64,000 bases of DNA from Rhodocyclales bacterium (lineage in GTDB: Bacteria > Pseudomonadota > Gammaproteobacteria > Burkholderiales > Rhodocyclaceae): contig JAPLQX010000031.1 in assembly GCA_026399435.1 (NCBI GenBank), positions 1 to 64,000 of the forward strand, read 5' to 3'. This document shows positions 1 through 11,254 of this stretch, one piece after another (positions within the stretch are counted from its first letter, which is position 1; the number at the start of each line of letters is the position of its first letter). Both the position numbers and the translations under genes were made by a program. The notes under the pieces were generated by a model that saw only the letters and a list, made by a program, of their open reading frames with translations, was not told the origin of the DNA and made no database searches.

Positions 1-2
1 CG

Positions 3-1055
3 GCGCTGCTGCTGCTCGGTTGGGCGTGGAATCCGAATTCGGGTTTTTCGGGAATTGGCGGTCTGTTTTCGCGCTACTGGATGTCGATCGGCCTGCCGGT
101 AGAGCAATGGCTGCAGTCGCTGTCCAATCTGGCGCTACAGGAAGAAGACCCTCAGGCTTTTCTGGAACAGGCGTGCGCGAGAATGGGGCAGCGTCTGCCT
201 TGGGTTACGGGAGGCGAATGGATCGCAGGCGGAAGCAGCGGACGTTTCGGCGTGACCAGTGAGCGCCGCTGGGAGTTCAGCCATGGCGGCATGGTTCTCG
301 TTCTCTACACCCTGCAATCGCTGTCGCCGACGCTGCTGTGGCACCTCAACCTGCTGGCGCAATTTCTTGCGCAGCTTTATGCCGACAAGCGGCGCGCACT
401 GGCCTTGAAGCAGTTGTCCTACATGCAGGCCATTCACGAGACCGGAGCGCGGCTCACGCATGACGTGAAGAACCTGCTGCAGTCGCTGAATGCGCTTTGT
501 TCGGCGGGCATCGAACCGGGTGCCGAGTCCTCGCTGGAGTATCGATCGCTGTTGCGGCGCCAGTTGCCGGCAATCACCGAGCGGCTTGCCGAGACCCTGG
601 CAAAACTCAGCGTACCGCAGAGCATCTCGTCTGCGCGCCGGGTTAGCGCTGCCGAGTGGTGGCGTGATCTTCGCCAGCGAATGGCGACCCTGGACTGGAT
701 AGATTTCAAGGCGGCTGCATCGATTGCCGGAGAGCTCCCGGCAGAAGTGTTTTCCGGTGTCGCCGACAACCTGATTCGCAATGCCGCCGAAAAGCACTTG
801 CGGGAGCCGGAACTGCGTGTGCAGCTTGAACTGGTGCGCAACGATTCCGGGTTTGAACTGATCGTCTGTGACAATGGCTCTGCCATGGCGGCAGACATTG
901 TGTCGCGGCTGTTTGTCGGTCCCGTGGCTTCAGATACCGGCTACGGGATCGGGCTCTATCACGCGGCGCGCTATGCACAAGCTGCCGGCTACCGGCTGGA
1001 ACTCGCCGAGAATCGCACAGGCCGGGTCTGCTTCCGGCTGGCGCTGGCGACCTAG
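3..1055 (+). CDS. Sensor histidine kinase, C-terminal part (5' end outside window)
   Basis: Frame is open from the window edge (ALLLLGWAWNP...); H-box-like THDVKNLLQSLN and C-terminal ATPase pattern DNLIRNAAEK...DNGSAM...GYGIGLYHA. Confidence 0.8.
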   Translation, partial: ALLLLGWAWNPNSGFSGIGGLFSRYWMSIGLPVEQWLQSLSNLALQEEDPQAFLEQACARMGQRLPWVTGGEWIAGGSSGRFGVTSERRWEFSHGGMVLVLYTLQSLSPTLLWHLNLLAQFLAQLYADKRRALALKQLSYMQAIHETGARLTHDVKNLLQSLNALCSAGIEPGAESSLEYRSLLRRQLPAITERLAETLAKLSVPQSISSARRVSAAEWWRDLRQRMATLDWIDFKAAASIAGELPAEVFSGVADNLIRNAAEKHLREPELRVQLELVRNDSGFELIVCDNGSAMAADIVSRLFVGPVASDTGYGIGLYHAARYAQAAGYRLELAENRTGRVCFRLALAT

Positions 1056-1141
1056 TTCCGGTTCGCATTAGAACCGATACTTTGTCGACTGCGCCTTGCC
1101 GTGCTACAGCACTGTCTTCGGCTTGTCTTCGCGTCTCGCTT

Positions 1142-2461
1142 CTACTGCGAACCGGAATAATCGTCTTCGCTGCCGGCCGCGCCCTTGCGTCCGATCAGGC
1201 GATACACCGTCATGTTGCCCTTGCCCTTGAGGTAGATGGTTTGCGGTTCGTGAAAATCGAAGTTCGCCGCCAGGCGGTGGTAAGTCGTGGTGTCGCACTG
1301 GATCATGCCGGGCACGCCTTCCGAAGTGATCCGGCTGGCGATGTTTACCGTGTCGCCCCATAGGTCGTAGATGAATTTTTTCTTCCCCAGCACGCCGGCG
1401 ACAATCGGGCCGGTGCCGATGCCGATGCGAATCTCGAGCTGTGATGCATTGACGGAAAAATCGCGCCGCAGCATATCGCGCATCGCCACGGACATGTCGG
1501 CGATTGCAGCCGAATAATCGCCGGCATCTTCATTCAGTCCGCCGGCTACCATATAGGCATCGCCGATGGTCTTGATCTTTTCCAGCCCGAACTGTTCTGC
1601 GAGTTCGTCGAAGGCGGAAAATATCCGGTTCAACATGGAGAACACCTGTGACGGCGACATGTTGGCCGCCACCTGCGTGAAATTCACGATGTCGGCAAAC
1701 ATCACCGTGACGTCGGCAAAACCGTCGGCGATCGTCTTGCTGGAGTTCTTCAGTCGTTCCGCAATGGGGCCGGGAAGGATGTTGAGCAGCAGTTTTTCGG
1801 AGCGCTCCTGCTCGATCTTGATCAGTTGGTGGGCTTCTTCGAGGCTTTCCTGGATCTTGCGCTTTTCTTCTATCGAAAGGCGCAACAGCAGGTAGATGAT
1901 GGTCGCCACCGAGATGAAGTTGAGCGCAAAAAAGACCACCGTGGTCCGTATCGGCACGTTGGACTTCTGCCCGAGCAGCGAGTCGGCAAGAAAGTAATCA
2001 ACGGCCCCGGACAAGGCAGTCAGCGCAACCCACGCAATGAACCAGGCAATCGACTGCCCCACGCCGATGCACAGGATGGCACCGATGGGGGCGAGCAGGC
2101 CCCACAGCACCACGCCGCTGGTGGAAATGATGGTGCCGCCGGCCCACTGCGCGACGAAGGGCAGGAACAGGAACAGTCCCAGTTGGCTGACGCGGAAAAA
2201 ATCGAAATTCCGCGACTGGATGTAGAAGACCATATTCCCCACCAGCAGCAGCTGGAAGGTAAAGGGTATGGTGGTCGAGAATTGGGGGCCGAGAATGGAG
2301 TAGATGCCAACCCACAGCATGATCCCCACGCTTGCAAGTCCGGTGGCAAGCATCAGCAGCGACTTGTTCAGTCGCAGTTCCTCGCCGTCGTCGGGCTCGA
2401 TGCCGGCGTTGTGCAGCCTTTCCAGAAAGCGCTGCGACACCTTTGATTCGCGGGAGTTCAT
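1142..2461 (-). CDS. Membrane-bound class III adenylate/guanylate cyclase
   Basis: Hydrophobic N-terminal half; cyclase core VTVMFADIVNFTQVA, KIKTIGDAYMVAGG, WGDTVNIASRI. Confidence 0.88.
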   Translation of the reverse strand: MNSRESKVSQRFLERLHNAGIEPDDGEELRLNKSLLMLATGLASVGIMLWVGIYSILGPQFSTTIPFTFQLLLVGNMVFYIQSRNFDFFRVSQLGLFLFLPFVAQWAGGTIISTSGVVLWGLLAPIGAILCIGVGQSIAWFIAWVALTALSGAVDYFLADSLLGQKSNVPIRTTVVFFALNFISVATIIYLLLRLSIEEKRKIQESLEEAHQLIKIEQERSEKLLLNILPGPIAERLKNSSKTIADGFADVTVMFADIVNFTQVAANMSPSQVFSMLNRIFSAFDELAEQFGLEKIKTIGDAYMVAGGLNEDAGDYSAAIADMSVAMRDMLRRDFSVNASQLEIRIGIGTGPIVAGVLGKKKFIYDLWGDTVNIASRITSEGVPGMIQCDTTTYHRLAANFDFHEPQTIYLKGKGNMTVYRLIGRKGAAGSEDDYSGSQ

Positions 2462-2613
2462 GAAACGGCTTCGGGCGGCAGGTCAGGCGGCCAATTAGTT
2501 CGCATACTTGAAGTGTCGCGGAATCGACAGGAATGGTCAAGAATGATCGTGGGCGGCCCGCCAATCGGGCAACTCCTTGCTCCCCAACGCAAATTGGTGT
2601 TGAATGCCCGCCC

Positions 2614-2997
2614 ATGGCTGAGGCAAAGAAATACGAAATAGCGGTCGCGGTGGCGACCCATTATGTTACGGAGCAATCCGATCCGGCGATCGATCGCCAT
2701 GTCTTCGCCTATACCGTCACCATCAGCAACACCGGCAACGTGCCTGCACAGCTGATATCCAGGCACTGGATCATTACCGACGCCGGAGGCCATGTGCAGG
2801 AAGTGAGAGGTCTGGGGGTCGTCGGCCACCAGCCTCTGCTGGCGCCCGGGCAGAGTTTTGAATACACCAGCGGCTGTCAGCTTGCCACGGCGGTGGGCAC
2901 CATGAAAGGCAGTTACCAGATGACGGCCGAGGATGGCGTGCAGTTCGAGGCCCCGATCGCGGAATTTGTGCTCTCGATGCCGCGCGTGCTGCATTGA
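2614..2997 (+). CDS. apaG: Co2+/Mg2+ efflux protein ApaG
   Basis: MAEAKKYEIAVAVATHYV...YTVTISNTGNVPAQLISRHWIITDAGG...EYTSGCQL...MKGSYQM, typical ApaG; internal ATG chosen over ORF start. Confidence 0.92.
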   Translation: MAEAKKYEIAVAVATHYVTEQSDPAIDRHVFAYTVTISNTGNVPAQLISRHWIITDAGGHVQEVRGLGVVGHQPLLAPGQSFEYTSGCQLATAVGTMKGSYQMTAEDGVQFEAPIAEFVLSMPRVLH

Positions 2998-3593
2998 GCC
3001 TCAAGCACAGCTACACGCTGGTCGCACCGTTCTACGATGCATTCCTGACGGCTGCCACGCGCGGTGCGCGCAAGCGCAGCCTGGTGGCACTTGCCGATGG
3101 TCCGCCACGCGACGTGTTGCTGCTGGGGGTGGGCACCGGGCTCGATCTGCCGCATCTGCCGGCGCAGCATCGCTATGTCGGCCTCGATCTCACGGCCGCC
3201 ATGCTCAAGCGCGCCCGCCCGCGTGTCGCCGGCCTGCACTTCACGCCCCTGCGTGGCGACGTCCAGCGTCTGCCGTTTCACGATGCCAGCTTCGACGTGG
3301 CGGTGCTGCACCTGATCCTCGCCGTGGTACCAGCGCCGACTCTTTGCCTGGCCGAGGCGGTGCGCGTATTGAAGCCCGGCGGACAGCTTCTGGTATTCGA
3401 CAAGTTTCTGCGGCGTGGTGAAGCCGGCTGGAAGCGCGTCCTCAATCCGCTGACACGTCACGTCGCGACACGCCTGGATGTGGTTTTCGAAGATGTGCTG
3501 GATGCTGTCGGCGGGCTCACGGTGACGGCCAACGACGCGGCTCTGGCCTCGGGGTGGTTTCGCCTGATCCGTTTGACGAAGTCTACTTTTTGA
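2994..3593 (+). CDS. Class I SAM-dependent methyltransferase
   Basis: VLLLGVGTGLDLPHL (motif I), LDLTAAMLKRAR; TTG start overlapping the apaG stop. Confidence 0.8.
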   Translation: MSLKHSYTLVAPFYDAFLTAATRGARKRSLVALADGPPRDVLLLGVGTGLDLPHLPAQHRYVGLDLTAAMLKRARPRVAGLHFTPLRGDVQRLPFHDASFDVAVLHLILAVVPAPTLCLAEAVRVLKPGGQLLVFDKFLRRGEAGWKRVLNPLTRHVATRLDVVFEDVLDAVGGLTVTANDAALASGWFRLIRLTKSTF

Positions 3594-4229
3594 CGGCGAT
3601 CGAAATGATGCGCCCGCGCGGTTTGGGCAAATAGGCCCCGGCAAGTTGCCGGTTGCGCTCCTGCAGTCGCCACCAGACCCGGAGGCCGAGCAGGACGCCC
3701 ACCATGAGGGCATAGACCAGAGGCTTGCTGAGGTCGGCCTTGACCATCCACGAGTAGTGCAGCACGGCCAGGAGGCCGATCAGGTAGACGCTGCGATGCA
3801 GTTCCTGCCAGCGGCGGCCGCCGAGCTTGCGGATGGCGAAGGCATTCGAGGTCGCCGCCAGCGGCACCAGTAGGGCGAAGGTGATCATGCCGACGGTGAT
3901 GAAGGGGCGCTTCAGGATGTCCTTGGCGATCGCCGGCCAGTCGAAGAACTGGTCGAACCACAGATACGTGGTCAGATGCAAGGTCGCGTAGAAGAATACG
4001 AACAGCCCCAGCATGCGGCGCAGGCGGCCGAGCCAGGCCCATCCGGAGTATTTGCGCAACGGCGTCACCGTCAGTGTGATCAGGAGAAAATTCAGCGCCC
4101 AAGTGCCCAGGCCGCGCGTCACGGCCTCGATCGGGTTGGCGCCCAGCGTGTCGGCCTGCACGCCCCAGGCGTACCAAGCCAGCGGTGCGAGGCAGACGAT
4201 AAAGAGCGGCGGCTTGATGAAGCTTGGAT

Positions 4230-4233
<4 letters not shown>
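3583..4233 (-). CDS. msrQ: Protein-methionine-sulfoxide reductase heme-binding subunit MsrQ
   Basis: Ferric-reductase-like TM protein ([51 protein letters not shown]); TTG start overlaps the msrP stop. Confidence 0.85.
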
Positions 4234-5153
<920 letters not shown>

Positions 5154-5289
5154 GATGGCTCTCGATCTCGGACAAGTGTACTGCTTTGACGCGCAAGCTC
5201 TGCGAACCTTACAGCGGTCACTTGACCGACAGGGCGTCGCACAGCTAGAATAACTGACTTATTTACTCAACTATTTAGCAGGTCATCCC

Positions 5290-5613
5290 ATGGACATCAA
5301 GCAGAAAATTCACGATACCGTTACCGGCAACCCGGTGGTGCTCTACATGAAGGGTACGCCGCAGATGCCGCAGTGCGGCTTTTCCGCGCGTGCAATCCAG
5401 ATTCTGCAGGCATGCGGCGTCAAGAATCTTGTTACGGTAGATGTGTTGACCGATCCGGACGTCCGCCAAGGCGTCAAGGACTACGCCAACTGGCCTACCG
5501 TGCCGCAACTCTATATAAGCGGCGAGTTCGTCGGCGGCAGCGACATCATGACCGAGATGTATCAGTCGGGTGAGCTGCAGAAGCAGCTGGACCCGATCGT
5601 CAACGCTTCCTGA
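5290..5613 (+). CDS. grxD: Monothiol glutaredoxin, Grx4 family
   Basis: KGTPQMPQCGFSARAIQIL with CGFS active site; WPTVPQLYISGEFVGGSDI. Confidence 0.92.
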   Translation: MDIKQKIHDTVTGNPVVLYMKGTPQMPQCGFSARAIQILQACGVKNLVTVDVLTDPDVRQGVKDYANWPTVPQLYISGEFVGGSDIMTEMYQSGELQKQLDPIVNAS

Positions 5614-5614
5614 T

Positions 5615-6532
5615 TTACCGTTTCAGTGCTCTCAGCAGTCCTTCGATCATGCGTTGCGCCTGTCCAAGATAGGCGCTGCCGAACAGGTTGAAGTGATTGA
5701 GGATGTGGTAGAGGTTGTACAGCGGCTTGCGCGCCTCAAAGCCTGAGTCGAGCGGCCACGCGGCCCGGTAGGCGGCAAAAAAACTGGTAGGAAAGCCGCC
5801 GAATAGTTCCGCCATGGCGATGTCGGCTTCGCGGTCGCCGTAGTAGCAGGCTGGATCGAAGATCACCGGCGTGCCGTCACGGGTTTGTGCGACATTGCCC
5901 GACCACAGATCGCCGTGCAGCAGGCTTGGTGCCGGCTGGTAGTCGATGAAGAGGCCGCCGATGCGTTCGATGATGGCGTGGCTTTTCGCCACCAGCGATT
6001 TGTCCATGCCGTTTTGCAGGGCGAACTGCAGTTGCGGGCGCAAGCGGCGCTCGCCGAAGAAATGCGGCCAGCCCGGATGCGGCGCATTGGATTGTGGCGT
6101 TGCGCCGATGAAATTGTCCTCGTGCCAACCGAACGAGTTTCCGGTCACACGATGCAGTTGTGCCAGCGAACCGCCCAGCCGGGCGCCGCCTGCCCGATCC
6201 AGCGTTGCCAGATCGAGATACTCAAGCACCAGAAAGGCTCGGCTTTCGGTTTGGCCCAGGGTGACGAACGTCGGCGTTCTCACTACGCCGGTGGCTGCGA
6301 GCGCTTGCAGTCCCTGCGCTTCCGCAGCAAACATTGGTGCGGCGCCAAGCGTGTTGGCCTTTACGAAATAGTGGCGGCTGCCGTCGTCAATGTGCCAGGC
6401 GCGATGAATCGAGCCGCCGCTGACACGGCTGGCCGAATGGGGACTGAAAGGGGTTCCGGTGCGCCCGGCAATCGCCGTCGCAATGGAGTCGAATTCGGCG
6501 CTAGATTCGGGCGTCAAAGCGTCCGACGTCAA
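5615..6532 (-). CDS. Fructosamine kinase family protein
   Basis: GGSIHRAWHI...YFVKAN...LLHGDLWSGNVAQ...VIFDPACYYGDREADIAMAELFGGF. Confidence 0.85.
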   Translation of the reverse strand: MTSDALTPESSAEFDSIATAIAGRTGTPFSPHSASRVSGGSIHRAWHIDDGSRHYFVKANTLGAAPMFAAEAQGLQALAATGVVRTPTFVTLGQTESRAFLVLEYLDLATLDRAGGARLGGSLAQLHRVTGNSFGWHEDNFIGATPQSNAPHPGWPHFFGERRLRPQLQFALQNGMDKSLVAKSHAIIERIGGLFIDYQPAPSLLHGDLWSGNVAQTRDGTPVIFDPACYYGDREADIAMAELFGGFPTSFFAAYRAAWPLDSGFEARKPLYNLYHILNHFNLFGSAYLGQAQRMIEGLLRALKR

Positions 6533-7842
6533 AGCGATGCCAGGCGGGCATTGGCATCAGCCAGGCGACCGGCGACGACGTCAAGAAAGCCCTGATAGAA
6601 ATGCATCCGGCAGACGTCCGAGGCGTGTTGCAGGGCCTGCGCCGAAATGGTGACGACGCGCGTGGCGGTCTGTGCCACCACGTCGGCGCCGCGGGTGTGT
6701 TCGCCGCGGCGGATGATGGCCATTTCGCCAAAGCATTCGCCGGCTGCCAGCGTTCCCAGCGAATGGCCGCTTTTCGACACTGTCAGTTCCCCGTCGAGCA
6801 CGAACGCAAAAAAATCGCCACGTTCGCCATCCCGCATGATCACGGTGCCGGTCGCAACTTCGTCCCAGCGCGAGAAGCGCACCACTTCCCATAGGTGGAC
6901 ATCGGAAAACTCGTTGAAGAAATGCAGTGCGCGCAGGGCTTCGAATTTCTCGCTGTCCGGAAATGCCTGGCGTTGAGCCAGGAGTTGCTTGTTGCGGAAG
7001 GATTGGGCGAGATCGTGGGAAAACTCTTCCCAGCTCTGGTAGCGCGCCTCGATTTCCTTCTGCATGGCGCGGGCGACCACGGCATCCAGACTCGTCGGCA
7101 TGTCGGCGCGGAAGGTCGAAGGCGGAGGCGGATCGGTATTGCAGATCTGATAGATCATGCCGTAGTTGGATGTCGACTGGAACGGCAGCCGCCCGGTGAG
7201 CAACTGGTACATCACCACGCCCAGGGAGTAGATGTCGGTCTGGTGGTTGAGCGCCATGTCGCGCACCTGCTGGGGCGACATATAGGCCGGTGAGCCGACA
7301 CCCGATACCTGGGTGCGCGTCTGTTCGGAACTGGTCAGCATGGCCGCGCCAAAGTCGGAGATCTTGATGTCGCCGCTGGCCCGCTCGACGCTGTCGCCCG
7401 CGTTGACCAGCAGGATGTTCGCCGGCTTGATGTCGCGATGGGTAATGCCGGCGCGAAATGCATAGTCGAGTGCGCGGGTGCACTTGAAGATCATCTCCAC
7501 CAGGCGATCGACCGGCAGCAGTGCGCTGGGGGTGCAGAAGGGTTCGAGGGTGCCGCCCCTGACATATTCCATGACGACGTAGCTCTGCTCTTCGTCCACC
7601 ACGGCGTCGAAAATCTGCACGATGTGCGGATGCATGAGCTTTCCGGCCAGCGAAGCCTCGGTCATCAGCAGATTGCGGTAGAGCCGGCCGCGTTCCTTGT
7701 CGCGCAGCACCTCGGGAAAGATTGCCTTGACCGCGACTTCGCGCTCGGCAAAAGGATCGAAGGCGAGGTAGACGATGGAGGTGGCTCCCTCCCCGAGCTT
7801 CTTGCGAATCTCGTACTTGCCGATGCGCTCGGGAATGGCCAT
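6529..7842 (-). CDS. Hanks-type Ser/Thr protein kinase with C-terminal cyclic-nucleotide-binding domain
   Basis: Kinase motifs GEGATSIVY, ITHRDIKPANILL, DFGAAM; C-terminal cNMP domain DGERGDFFAFVLDGELTVSK...GECFGEMAIIRRGEHTRGADV. Confidence 0.88.
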   Translation of the reverse strand: MAIPERIGKYEIRKKLGEGATSIVYLAFDPFAEREVAVKAIFPEVLRDKERGRLYRNLLMTEASLAGKLMHPHIVQIFDAVVDEEQSYVVMEYVRGGTLEPFCTPSALLPVDRLVEMIFKCTRALDYAFRAGITHRDIKPANILLVNAGDSVERASGDIKISDFGAAMLTSSEQTRTQVSGVGSPAYMSPQQVRDMALNHQTDIYSLGVVMYQLLTGRLPFQSTSNYGMIYQICNTDPPPPSTFRADMPTSLDAVVARAMQKEIEARYQSWEEFSHDLAQSFRNKQLLAQRQAFPDSEKFEALRALHFFNEFSDVHLWEVVRFSRWDEVATGTVIMRDGERGDFFAFVLDGELTVSKSGHSLGTLAAGECFGEMAIIRRGEHTRGADVVAQTATRVVTISAQALQHASDVCRMHFYQGFLDVVAGRLADANARLASL

Positions 7843-7852
7843 CGATCAGTGA

Positions 7853-9256
7853 TCAGAGCCGCGCGCGGGATCGTGCAATGGCAGCCCGCACCTGTGCCGG
7901 TGCGGTGCCGCCGAAGTGATCGCGGGCCGCCAGCGAACCGGCCACGGTCAACACGGCGAATGCGTCGTCGGCAATCAGCGGAGAAAACGAGCGCAGTTCG
8001 TCGAGCGTCAGGTCCGGCAGGTCGCAGCCACGCGCCTCGCAGGTGCGCACGGCGCGGGCCACCGCTTCATGCGCATCGCGGAAGGGCAGGCCCTTCTTCA
8101 CCAGATAGTCGGCAAGATCCGTCGCGGTGGCGTAGCCCTGACGCAATGCCGCGGCCATTGCCTCCGGTATGACGCGAATGCCCGGGACCAGGTCGGCAAA
8201 GATGCGCAAGGTATCGATCAGCGTGTCGGCCGTGTCGAACAAGGGCTCCTTGTCCTCCTGGTTGTCCTTGTTGTAGGCCAGCGGCTGGCCCTTCATCAAG
8301 GTCAGCAGGCCCATCAGATGCCCGAAGACACGGCCGGTCTTGCCGCGCGCAAGCTCCGGCACGTCCGGGTTTTTCTTCTGCGGCATGATCGACGAGCCAG
8401 TGCAGAAGCGGTCGGCAAGATCGATGAAGCCGACGCGGGGGCTCATCCACAGGATCAGTTCTTCCGAGAAACGCGAGACGTGGGTCATCACCAGTGACGC
8501 GGCCGCACAGAACTCGATGGCGAAGTCGCGATCGGAAACGGCATCCAGCGAATTCTCGCAGACGGACTCGAAGCCAAGTTCCCGCGCCACGGCCTCGCGG
8601 TCGATGGGGAATGTGGTACCGGCGAGTGCAGCGGCGCCCAGCGGCAGGCGATTGACGCGACGGCGGCAGTCGGCGAAGCGCTCGCGGTCGCGGCGCAGCA
8701 TCTCGAAATAGGCCAGTAGATGGTGACCGAAGGTCACCGGCTGGGCCACCTGCAAATGCGTGAAGCCGGGCAGCGGCGTGTCGACGTGGGCTTCCGCCTT
8801 GTCCAGCAGCGCCTGCTGGAAATTGCGCAGCAGGCCGTCGATGTCGTCGATGGTGTCGCGCAGCCAGAGCCGGATGTCGGTGGCCACCTGGTCGTTGCGC
8901 GAGCGACCGGTGTGCAGCCGCTTTCCGGCGTCACCGACCAGGGTCGTTAGACGCTTTTCGATGTTGAGATGCACGTCCTCGTCGTCGAGATTCCAGTTGA
9001 AACTGCCGGCTTCGATCTCCGTGCCGATCGCCGCCATGCCCTGCTCGATGGCTGCCAGGTCGGCGGCGGCGATGATGCCTTGCCGGCTCAGCATTCGCGC
9101 ATGCGCCAGGGACGCCCGGATGTCCTGCCGCCACATGCGGCGATCAAAGAACACCGAAGCGGTGTAACGTTTGACCAAGTCGGAAACGGGCTCGGAAAAG
9201 CGGCCGGACCACGCTGTCTGGGTTGATGGAGACGCCGGTAGTTTTGGTTCTGTCAT
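7853..9256 (-). CDS. argH: Argininosuccinate lyase
   Basis: [40 protein letters not shown] signature. Confidence 0.95.
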   Translation of the reverse strand: MTEPKLPASPSTQTAWSGRFSEPVSDLVKRYTASVFFDRRMWRQDIRASLAHARMLSRQGIIAAADLAAIEQGMAAIGTEIEAGSFNWNLDDEDVHLNIEKRLTTLVGDAGKRLHTGRSRNDQVATDIRLWLRDTIDDIDGLLRNFQQALLDKAEAHVDTPLPGFTHLQVAQPVTFGHHLLAYFEMLRRDRERFADCRRRVNRLPLGAAALAGTTFPIDREAVARELGFESVCENSLDAVSDRDFAIEFCAAASLVMTHVSRFSEELILWMSPRVGFIDLADRFCTGSSIMPQKKNPDVPELARGKTGRVFGHLMGLLTLMKGQPLAYNKDNQEDKEPLFDTADTLIDTLRIFADLVPGIRVIPEAMAAALRQGYATATDLADYLVKKGLPFRDAHEAVARAVRTCEARGCDLPDLTLDELRSFSPLIADDAFAVLTVAGSLAARDHFGGTAPAQVRAAIARSRARL

Positions 9257-9324
9257 AATCGGGTTGCCATGTCAGCTGGCATTGCGTTCGGTAAAAACAC
9301 TGGAAAATCAAAGGTGACGGGCAA

Positions 9325-10356
9325 TTGAGCCAAGTACCAAGTATAAGGGAAAACCCTTCGCCGTCCGGCCTGCCGGACTTCGGCAGGCTTGGCATTTGGT
9401 GGCGCGTGCTGCTGGCCGTGAATTGCGGGGCCCTGCTGGGCACTCTGGCGGCAAATCGTGAGTGGCGCCTTTTTGTCGCTGAATTTGCTGAACTGGCGGC
9501 GCTGATCGAACCGGTGACGCTGGCCAGTCTCCTCCTGCTGAGCCTTGCGAGCGACTGGTTTGCGCGTCTGCCGAAGCGGCTCGGCGCCATGCTGGTGGTC
9601 CTCCTGGTGCTGCTGGTGACGGCCGCGGTGCGCAGCCTGTTTGCGGCGATGCATTTGATCGAGCCGGATGTGGCGGGATTCAGTCGGATTTCCCTGTGGG
9701 CGGTGATCGGCGTCGTGCTGCTGCTCGGGTGGTTCGATCTGAGCGGACGGACGCGGTCGCCCGCCCTGGCCGAGGCACGTTTGCTGGCGCTGACCGCGCG
9801 TATCCGGCCGCACTTCCTGTTCAATGCACTGAATGCCGTTCTCGGCGTGATGCGCTCTGATCCGCGTCGAGCCGAGACGGCACTCGAGGAACTGGCAGAC
9901 CTGTTTCGTGTGCTGATGCGGGAGAATGCCGATCTGGTTCCGCTATCGGAGGAAATCCAGGTGGCGCGGCAGTACATCAATCTCGAGCGCCTGCGACTGG
10001 GCGAGCGCATTCGCGTGACGTGGGACATGACGGCCTGCCCACCGGACCCCCTGGTGCCGCCTCTGATGTTGCAGCCCTTGCTGGAAAACGCCGTCTATCA
10101 TGGCATCGAGCCGGCGACGGACCCAGGCGAGATCATCATCCGTTTCGAACGCAAGAATTCCCGGCTGCGGATCGAGCTTTCCAATCCGACAGCCGCCGCC
10201 GACAAACATACGCATGGCAATCAGATGGCCCTGGCCAATATCCGCGAACGACTGATGTTGTTCTTCGATCTTGAGGCGACGATGACGACCCAGATCGACG
10301 CAGGCCGCTTTTGCGTTTCGATCGAGTTTCCCTATCGCCCGGTGACGGCCAGATGA
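9325..10356 (+). CDS. LytS/AlgZ-type sensor histidine kinase
   Basis: ARIRPHFLFNALNAVLGVMRSDP His_kinase motif; PPLMLQPLLENAVYHGIEP; TTG start. Confidence 0.85.
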   Translation: MSQVPSIRENPSPSGLPDFGRLGIWWRVLLAVNCGALLGTLAANREWRLFVAEFAELAALIEPVTLASLLLLSLASDWFARLPKRLGAMLVVLLVLLVTAAVRSLFAAMHLIEPDVAGFSRISLWAVIGVVLLLGWFDLSGRTRSPALAEARLLALTARIRPHFLFNALNAVLGVMRSDPRRAETALEELADLFRVLMRENADLVPLSEEIQVARQYINLERLRLGERIRVTWDMTACPPDPLVPPLMLQPLLENAVYHGIEPATDPGEIIIRFERKNSRLRIELSNPTAAADKHTHGNQMALANIRERLMLFFDLEATMTTQIDAGRFCVSIEFPYRPVTAR

Positions 10357-11120
10357 ATGCCGGATTGCGACTCCTGCTGGTCGATGACGAGGCTCCGGCG
10401 CGTGCGCGTCTGCGTGACCTGCTGGGCGACATCGCTGCCGAAGTCCCAAGCACGGTCGTGGCCGAGGCGGCTGACGGATTTGCCGCTCTGGAACGGGCGC
10501 AAGCCGGCGACCTCGACGTGGCTCTGATCGACATTCGGATGCCGGGCATGGATGGCGTGGAACTTGCCCGCCATCTGGCACGGCTGCCCGCGCGACCGGC
10601 CGTGATCTTCGTTACGGCCTTCGACAAGTACGCGGTGCAGGCTTTCGAATTGGCGGCGCTGGACTATCTGGTCAAGCCGGTACGCGCCGCCCGCCTGGCC
10701 GACGCATTGCGCAAAGCCGGACGTCGTGCGGACGATGCAGCCCGTCTCGAACAGTCGGCGCTGGCAGTGCGGCGAAACCTGCCCTGCCTCGAGCGCGGTC
10801 GCATCCTGCTGGTACCCGTGGCCGAGATCCTCTACTTCAAGGCGGAACAGAAGTACGTCACCGCGCGCACCGCCGAGCGCGAGTATCTTCTCGAAGAATC
10901 CCTGGTGCATCTTGAGACCGAATTCGCCGAGCGCTTCCTGCGCATCCATCGCAACTGCCTCGTCGCGCGCAGTGCGGTTACGGGAGTCGAGCGCGCCGCT
11001 GACGAAGGCGATACCGAGGCGCACTGGCAAGTGATCCTCGATGGACTTGCCGAGCGCCTGCCGGTCAGTCGCCGGCAGTGGCCGCAGTTGAAGGCTCTGC
11101 TCAAGCTCCAGGGACAATGA
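10353..11120 (+). CDS. LytTR-type response regulator (AlgR-like)
   Basis: Receiver LLLVDDEAPARARL...ALIDIRMPGMDG; LytTR domain ILYFKAEQKYVTART...FLRIHRNCLVAR; overlaps the upstream kinase. Confidence 0.88.
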   Translation: MNAGLRLLLVDDEAPARARLRDLLGDIAAEVPSTVVAEAADGFAALERAQAGDLDVALIDIRMPGMDGVELARHLARLPARPAVIFVTAFDKYAVQAFELAALDYLVKPVRAARLADALRKAGRRADDAARLEQSALAVRRNLPCLERGRILLVPVAEILYFKAEQKYVTARTAEREYLLEESLVHLETEFAERFLRIHRNCLVARSAVTGVERAADEGDTEAHWQVILDGLAERLPVSRRQWPQLKALLKLQGQ

Positions 11121-11254
11121 AGGACGGGAATGTTTCGGGACCATTTTGCCGGGCACGGTCGCGAATCGCAGGCCGGACCGCAGCGTAGTTTCGTTGACGC
11201 CGACACACGCGCCGCCTAACATCGCGCCTTTGCTTCAGCAACTTTACCTCCACT

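Noticed and set aside
9144-10028. 294-aa minus-strand ORF over the LytS-like gene
   Set aside because: Ser/Arg-rich shadow frame spanning two real genes and their intergenic region.
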